Made by a program: the position numbers and the translations under genes. Shown here in pieces: positions 7,425 to 10,907 of a DNA stretch of 10,907 nucleotides. Within the stretch, counting starts at the first letter, position 1. Each line of letters opens with the position of its first letter. The stretch is from JAJFTV01 sp964426355 (GTDB lineage: Bacteria; Chloroflexota; Anaerolineae; Anaerolineales; Anaerolineaceae), in contig CAYRRA010000154.1 in the NCBI GenBank assembly GCA_964426355.1, forward strand, positions 1 through 10,907. The letters are read 5' to 3'. The notes below the pieces were generated by a model. It had not been told where the DNA came from. It saw only the letters and a program-made list of their open reading frames with translations, and searched no databases.

Positions 7425-9713
7425 CTATCCGTTTTCGCCCTCTGGTTGATAACTATAACTGGAGGGCGAATATATTTTCCTTTTTTGGGGAAAGAATTGT
7501 TGCTGTATTGCCGGTATTTTTCCGGTTGCATCATCCAGCATTTGCAGGTTCCAGCCAAAGGGGGTTAAGATAGTCTCCGCTGCTTTGAGTATCAATTCTC
7601 GATATCGCGCATGATCAATGCGGCGCTTATCAACCTCTTCGAACAAACCACAGGCAAAAACGCCCGCATCGTCACGCGTATATAAAAAACGGATGCGCTG
7701 TCCTGGACGAAGCGACTTTCCAGCGCTGATGATTTGATTGAAAGCCCGCGCCGATGCAGATTGCACTTTATATCCACCGGGTTCTCGTGAAATGCGGTGT
7801 GTAACGGCAAGCTCCTTAAGAGCATAATGACCGCGATAAAGATCCGCTAACCTGTTTCTCAGGATGACCAACGCGCCAGGGATAAATTTTTCCATCAGTA
7901 TTTCGATATTTTCAGCCTGGGCAAGGTACTCCAGAATTTCTAACTGCACAGATGACACAAATGGAGGTGTATCATGCCGGCGAGCTTCAATCCCGCGCAT
8001 TTTCAGGCTGCCATCCTGAAAAACGCCAAAATAGCGGTTGGGCACCGGAACAGACGAATCTGCACGCGAAGGCAGGAATGCCACCCACCGGTATATGCCA
8101 TTGAGCGAAACAGAAAGCCCGGTATTTTTCGCAATCGCATTGAGCAGATCTTGAAATGCTTCTGCGTGGTTTGCCCCATTTTTTTGCACCCATAGACCAT
8201 CTACGTACATGTGCAAAAGCAAAAACCCCAGGTTTTCCGCCGCTTCTTTTGCCCGTAAAATGGCTTCTCGACCGTTGGCTGTAATTGCCTCGTGCGCCTC
8301 AATCCTGCCAAAACGAGCGTTTTTATACCCCAGGTATCCAAAACAGGTTACCAGCAGCCATTTTTCTGCTGAAGCCTGGTGCTGGTACATTTTATAGGCT
8401 GGCACCCAGCTTGGGAGTTTACCCAGGCGTTCTTTCAATTCCATGCGCTTTTTCAGTAATGGCGCCAGTGTTTGTGGTATCAGACCGGGTGGCTCATCTG
8501 CGGGCTCAAGTGAGTAAGTTGGATTTGTTTCTGGTGAGATGTTGCAGCGTACCATGATATTGGGGTACATCGAGATAAAATCGATTTCGCCAACATGATC
8601 ATATACACCGATCAACGGTTGATATACCAATCCTCCCTGATCCAGTTGCAGTAACTCTTGTGCGCTTTTATATTCTTCTGTTTGCTGTTTTTGGTAAGGC
8701 ACCAGGATTTTGTTCTCCAATGCTTTAACAATTTGCATCGAAGAAATGCCAGTGCCTGAAGACTGCCTGGCTGTTTGCTGAATGGGCAGGCGCGTAACGC
8801 GTGCCAGCTCTAGCACCCCGTCAAGTTCATAATCATTCCAAAGCATTGCATTGGCGGTGTCGATGTGTATTCGCCCAAAAAGGAGTGATTGTTCACCACG
8901 ATAAACTATTTGCCCATAGGAGAAATAGGTCCTTTCTGACCGGTGTGCCACACCTCTGCCAGGTTCTCGATTCCATCTCACTACTATGCGCAGCTTGTCG
9001 CTCGCTTTCGTTAAAGCAGGTAGCAGCCAGGTGTCGCCCCAGCGTGTCTGAATGATATCAGGGTCGTATGTGTCCAGAATAGAGCTCAGGTTGATAAGCA
9101 ATGCCCGCATCGATTTGAGTGAAAAACATCCCTTGTAATTTTGGTAAGAAACCAATAACTGCTCCGGTTCGGCGTCTTGCGGGTTTCGATCTGGCTCAAG
9201 AAAAAGAATGCGCAGGTGTGGTCTGGGATGATTGATATCCCCGGGATATTTGATATCCCATGGTTGCTCAAGAACTTCAATCTTCTTTACCTGATTTCCG
9301 TCAGCGAGTGTAAGTCGGCAGTATGCAAGCGGGAAGGTTTTGAATGCGGCTGCATGCCGCAGCGTAATAGCCACGTCTGCATCAAAATACTCAACGTCCG
9401 GAAATATCTTGCTCATCTTTCGAAAGAGAATCTGCTGTATATAAGCGTTTTGCATTTTTACAGCCAGTACGGGTCGGTTCTGCTTTTTAAACAGGTCGTA
9501 TCGGTTCTGGATTTCAAACAAGGCTTCGGAATTTTCCTGGGTAAGCCAACGTTTAATAGCATCAATTTGCTCTGCGCTGCCAGCAATATAAAATGTAACT
9601 TCAAATGCCTGAATAAAACGTTGGCGAGTGCCGTCTTCACCCATCATCCACATACAAACTCCACTGCCAGGGTTCTCAAACAAATCCAAGAGCCAACCGG
9701 TAAAAATTTTCAT
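7425..9713 (-). CDS. Divergent family-B DNA polymerase homologue with altered motif C and degenerate exonuclease
   Basis: A 762-residue protein, close to archaeal PolB length. The palm and fingers are recognisable. Motif A is DFISMYPNIM (378-387), keeping D378. A KKR stretch lies at 421-423. Motif B is KWLLVTCFGYLGY (451-463), where KxLxNSxYG would be usual, so the Asn is Val and the Tyr is Phe. A thumb-side KMRGIEARR (571-579) matches the family TRGLE-RR block. Motif C reads YVDGLW (503-508): the first Asp of YxDTD is kept (D505), but the second, metal-binding Asp is Leu507. The N-terminal exonuclease is also broken: Exo I reads ILFLEPD (169-175) in place of FDIE, and Exo II reads RWGDTWL (224-230) where NxDNFD is expected. 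It is the last gene of an operon behind a LexA-type box. The start ATG has a GAGGTGAT ribosome site. It probably serves as a lesion-bypass or structural polymerase subunit, like archaeal PolB2; catalytic loss is inference. Confidence 0.88.
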   Translation of the reverse strand: MKIFTGWLLDLFENPGSGVCMWMMGEDGTRQRFIQAFEVTFYIAGSAEQIDAIKRWLTQENSEALFEIQNRYDLFKKQNRPVLAVKMQNAYIQQILFRKMSKIFPDVEYFDADVAITLRHAAAFKTFPLAYCRLTLADGNQVKKIEVLEQPWDIKYPGDINHPRPHLRILFLEPDRNPQDAEPEQLLVSYQNYKGCFSLKSMRALLINLSSILDTYDPDIIQTRWGDTWLLPALTKASDKLRIVVRWNREPGRGVAHRSERTYFSYGQIVYRGEQSLLFGRIHIDTANAMLWNDYELDGVLELARVTRLPIQQTARQSSGTGISSMQIVKALENKILVPYQKQQTEEYKSAQELLQLDQGGLVYQPLIGVYDHVGEIDFISMYPNIMVRCNISPETNPTYSLEPADEPPGLIPQTLAPLLKKRMELKERLGKLPSWVPAYKMYQHQASAEKWLLVTCFGYLGYKNARFGRIEAHEAITANGREAILRAKEAAENLGFLLLHMYVDGLWVQKNGANHAEAFQDLLNAIAKNTGLSVSLNGIYRWVAFLPSRADSSVPVPNRYFGVFQDGSLKMRGIEARRHDTPPFVSSVQLEILEYLAQAENIEILMEKFIPGALVILRNRLADLYRGHYALKELAVTHRISREPGGYKVQSASARAFNQIISAGKSLRPGQRIRFLYTRDDAGVFACGLFEEVDKRRIDHARYRELILKAAETILTPFGWNLQMLDDATGKIPAIQQQFFPQKRKIYSPSSYSYQPEGENG
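7434..7486 (+). terminator. Intrinsic terminator for the plus-strand LLM-hydrolase unit, inside the 3' end of the convergent polymerase gene
   Basis: TTCGCCCTCTGGTT (7434-7447) pairs with AACTGGAGGGCGAA (7457-7470): 14 pairs with two internal G-U wobbles and a 9-nt loop. It is followed by TATATTTTCCTTTTTT (7471-7486). It lies 25 bp after the serine hydrolase stop. On the minus strand the two wobbles become A-C mismatches and no T-run follows the stem, so it should work in one direction only. Confidence 0.7.
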
Positions 9714-9738
9714 ATTTTGAACATCACCTCATTTGCAT

Positions 9739-9996
9739 TTATTCGTTTTGATGCTCATTTAATAAGTTACTCAATCGTTGAATTTCCTTATGTTGCTCCA
9801 GCAGCATTGCCAGCAAAAAGGTTTCCATCGGCAAAGCATTTGCTGCATAAGCTGCGGCAGCCAGGTGTTTACGCGCAGCCGCAAAAAGTTCATCCAAAGC
9901 CAGTTGGTCTGAACGTCGTAACGCGCGCCTGAAAGATGAAAAAGTCTTTTGTTCTTCAAGAAATGCCTGTGAAATGGTGGGCAGTGTACGCCCCAT
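9739..9996 (-). CDS. Small helical protein of the SOS-polymerase operon, function unknown
   Basis: An 85-residue protein that I do not recognise. It begins MGRTLPTISQAFLEEQK, is rich in Ala, Leu and Glu, and should be almost all alpha-helix. An Ala-rich middle part (about 45-58) is followed by an amphipathic C-terminal helix (about 62-82, LLEQHKEIQRLSNLLNEH) that could form a coiled coil. There are no cysteines, signal peptide or membrane segment. The ATG at 9994-9996 has a strong GGAGGAGAG site; a longer upstream frame reads into the preceding gene and looks spurious. It lies 19 nt after the RecA-like gene and 25 nt before the polymerase gene, so it is translated with them. The position suggests an adaptor or processivity partner that links the two, but nothing in the sequence proves this. 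Confidence 0.8.
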   Translation of the reverse strand: MGRTLPTISQAFLEEQKTFSSFRRALRRSDQLALDELFAAARKHLAAAAYAANALPMETFLLAMLLEQHKEIQRLSNLLNEHQNE

Positions 9997-10015
9997 GTTA
10001 TCTCTCCTCCGTTGG

Positions 10016-10570
10016 TTAGTGGATATTTTCAACCCACGGCAACAATTGCAGCCTGGTTTGTTGTTTTCTGCTGTCCTCTGCCTCCAAGAGCATAGTCGCA
10101 ATATCTTTGACGCCCTCAAGAAAAATGTTTCGCTCTGGTGTGTGCGTAGGCGGTCGTGCACCGATGATGAGGGCTGAATGCAGGCTGAGATGTTGAAGTG
10201 CAGTTAATGATTTATCCAACAGCCGTTTGCTTTCTTCCAGGCGAATGTTTTCATCGTAGTACGATGATAGGAAATCCAGAATAAAGAGAGGTTCGGCTGT
10301 CGGATCGGCATTTTGTAATAGTTCAGTCATCTGATAGCAACTGAACGATCGCGCTATTTGGATGCGTTGCAATGCTTCATGAAGATTACTTGTTTGACGA
10401 CGAATGTGTTTGGCAATCTGGTAGATGTTAAACTGGTTTCCACCATCAATCACCCGCACTTTCCCACGACAAGCAAATAGCGAAATCCATTCTAGCAATT
10501 GGACTCTGGCGGCACATCCTGCCAAAACCAGCAAAATTTGCTTGCCGTTTTCAGATGTAATCTCAAGCAT
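10016..10570 (-). CDS. RecA/Rad51-like P-loop family protein lacking a Walker A motif
   Basis: A 184-residue protein with the layout of a minimal RecA core. A beta strand LLVLAGCAARVQLLEWIS (13-30) sits where GPPGSGKT-type Walker A would be, but no Gly-Lys-Thr/Ser is present. Next comes VRVIDGGNQFNIYQIAKHIR (39-58), matching the strand-turn-helix after the P-loop in Rad51/RadA. ALQRIQIARSFSCYQMTELL (66-85) matches the family's NVxxARAFxxxQ helix. PLFILDFLSSYYDE (94-107) is a Walker B-like strand with D99 kept. ATP hydrolysis is therefore unlikely. The ATG at 10568-10570 has an AGAGGAT ribosome site and lies 26 bp from a LexA-type palindrome. It is first in a three-gene operon with a divergent PolB. 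A comparable partner is ImuA, a RecA-like protein without a full active site in mutasome operons. The RecA-fold assignment rests on pattern only and needs a profile search. Confidence 0.75.
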   Translation of the reverse strand: MLEITSENGKQILLVLAGCAARVQLLEWISLFACRGKVRVIDGGNQFNIYQIAKHIRRQTSNLHEALQRIQIARSFSCYQMTELLQNADPTAEPLFILDFLSSYYDENIRLEESKRLLDKSLTALQHLSLHSALIIGARPPTHTPERNIFLEGVKDIATMLLEAEDSRKQQTRLQLLPWVENIH

Positions 10571-10591
10571 TGGCAGATCCTCTTTATATTT

Positions 10592-10620
10592 ATATTAGAA
10601 CATATGTTCTTTTTTGTGAA
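10592..10620 (-). promoter_or_regulatory. Promoter of the RecA-like / small protein / PolB operon
   Basis: On the minus strand TTCACA (10615-10620, 5 of 6 to TTGACA) and TAATAT (10592-10597, 4 of 6 to TATAAT) are 17 nt apart. Initiation near 10585 would leave a short leader before the ATG at 10570. The LexA-type palindrome fills most of the spacer, a position where bound repressor would block RNA polymerase. Confidence 0.6.
10597..10610. promoter_or_regulatory. LexA (SOS) box
   Basis: AGAACATATGTTCT is a perfect 14-bp palindrome. Its core fits the GAAC-N4-GTTC pattern of LexA sites in Bacillus (CGAACRNRYGTTYC) and Actinobacteria. It lies between -35 and -10 of the operon promoter, 26 bp before the first start codon. 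I saw no second copy in the window. Confidence 0.8.
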
Positions 10621-10663
10621 TATGTTATTCTCTTGTTATGTATTGCGGCTTTATGAAAATCAT

Positions 10664-10672
10664 TTATCCACA
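10664..10672 (+). other. Perfect match to the DnaA box consensus
   Basis: TTATCCACA matches the strongest DnaA 9-mer. It is a single copy in the intergenic space between the SOS operon and the lipoprotein gene. No cluster of boxes or DNA-unwinding element is visible, so it is not an origin; it may be chance. Confidence 0.25.
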
Positions 10673-10728
10673 TACACCCCTGTTCATTAGAGTACATTGG
10701 TGACTGTGCGCTGAAAAATGGTTTCCAG

Positions 10729-10734
10729 TATAAT
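10729..10734 (+). promoter_or_regulatory. Candidate -10 element for the lipoprotein gene
   Basis: A perfect TATAAT lies 22 nt before the lipoprotein ATG. The matching -35 region is poor (GTGCGC at 17 nt), so the call is tentative. Confidence 0.4.
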
Positions 10735-10756
10735 CCTTCCATCTGTGTGGTAAAAA

Positions 10757-10907
10757 ATGAGAAAAAATACCTTTTTGCGCTTTTGTATGTTGTTATTGGT
10801 TCTGGCAGGCTGCTCCCCGAATCAAGTTTCAGTCGAGGATGAGCCTGTTAGCCTGGCGACACCTGTTTCTACAACGATTATGCCGACATTTACCGTTGAC
10901 CATGAAC
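10757..10907 (+). CDS. Lipoprotein, N-terminal part (truncated by window edge)
   Basis: Fifty codons are seen before the window ends. The protein starts MRKNTFLRF, continues with a hydrophobic stretch, and has the lipobox LAGC (Cys at residue 19), so it should be exported, lipid-anchored and cleaved before Cys19. The following segment is rich in Ser, Thr, Pro and Val, as in a flexible linker after the anchor. The ribosome site is weak (GTGTGG about 7 nt before the ATG), but the signal peptide makes the start convincing. It is divergent from the SOS operon. The part seen gives no function; a substrate-binding or surface protein is possible. Confidence 0.75.
   Translation, partial: MRKNTFLRFCMLLLVLAGCSPNQVSVEDEPVSLATPVSTTIMPTFTVDHE

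Noticed and set aside
7425..9713. Frameshifted or decaying polymerase pseudogene
   Set aside because: The frame is intact over 762 codons, has a good ribosome site and keeps family blocks up to the C-terminal thumb region; the changes are focused on catalytic positions, which suggests selection for a new role.
9177..9932. A 251-codon open frame on the plus strand
   Set aside because: It lies antisense to the N-terminal part of the polymerase and the small gene, has no ribosome site, and its protein looks random. The minus-strand frames have family motifs and ribosome sites.
7425..10570. Mobile element or prophage origin for the polymerase operon, since family-B polymerases occur in phages and casposons
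   Set aside because: No integrase, terminal repeat, structural phage gene, protein-primed polymerase feature or CRISPR-type gene is visible, and a host-type LexA promoter drives the operon.

Overview
The window looks like a chromosomal segment of a mid-GC bacterium that carries an anaerobic-style nucleobase catabolism operon and an F420-type flavin-independent oxidoreductase. I infer Chloroflexota, possibly Anaerolineae, because a luciferase-like protein of the F420 type sits near a divergent bacterial family-B DNA polymerase and a Gram-positive-type LexA site. No marker gene proves this placement.

Left part (1-4645, minus strand). A tightly packed operon reads right to left: a D-hydantoinase/dihydropyrimidinase, an SsnA-like amidohydrolase, a small [2Fe-2S] subunit and a molybdopterin subunit of a xanthine-dehydrogenase-type hydroxylase. 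The last gene runs off the left edge. The genes overlap by 4 nt (hydantoinase/SsnA-like) and 8 nt ([2Fe-2S]/Mo subunit). The gene content resembles the hyuA-ssnA-xdh purine degradation cluster of E. coli and anaerobic gut bacteria.

Middle (4646-7409, plus strand). Across a divergent intergenic region of about 108 bp lie a luciferase-like (F420-type) oxidoreductase and a cytoplasmic class C beta-lactamase-like serine hydrolase, 34 nt apart. A strong strand-specific hairpin with a T-tract follows them, embedded in the 3' end of the convergent polymerase gene.

Right part (7425-10620, minus strand). A three-gene operon encodes a RecA/Rad51-like protein without a usable Walker A loop, an 85-residue helical protein, and a 762-residue family-B DNA polymerase homologue. 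The polymerase has a broken motif C (YVDGLW in place of YxDTD) and degenerate exonuclease motifs. Its promoter contains a perfect 14-bp palindrome, AGAACATATGTTCT, which fits the GAAC-N4-GTTC LexA (SOS) box. This looks like a DNA-damage-inducible cassette analogous in design to the ImuA-ImuB-DnaE2 mutasome, but built on a family-B polymerase. It is the most interesting system in the window.

Right edge (10757-10907, plus strand). The start of a lipoprotein gene, divergent from the SOS operon. I saw no RNA genes, insertion sequences or CRISPR arrays.
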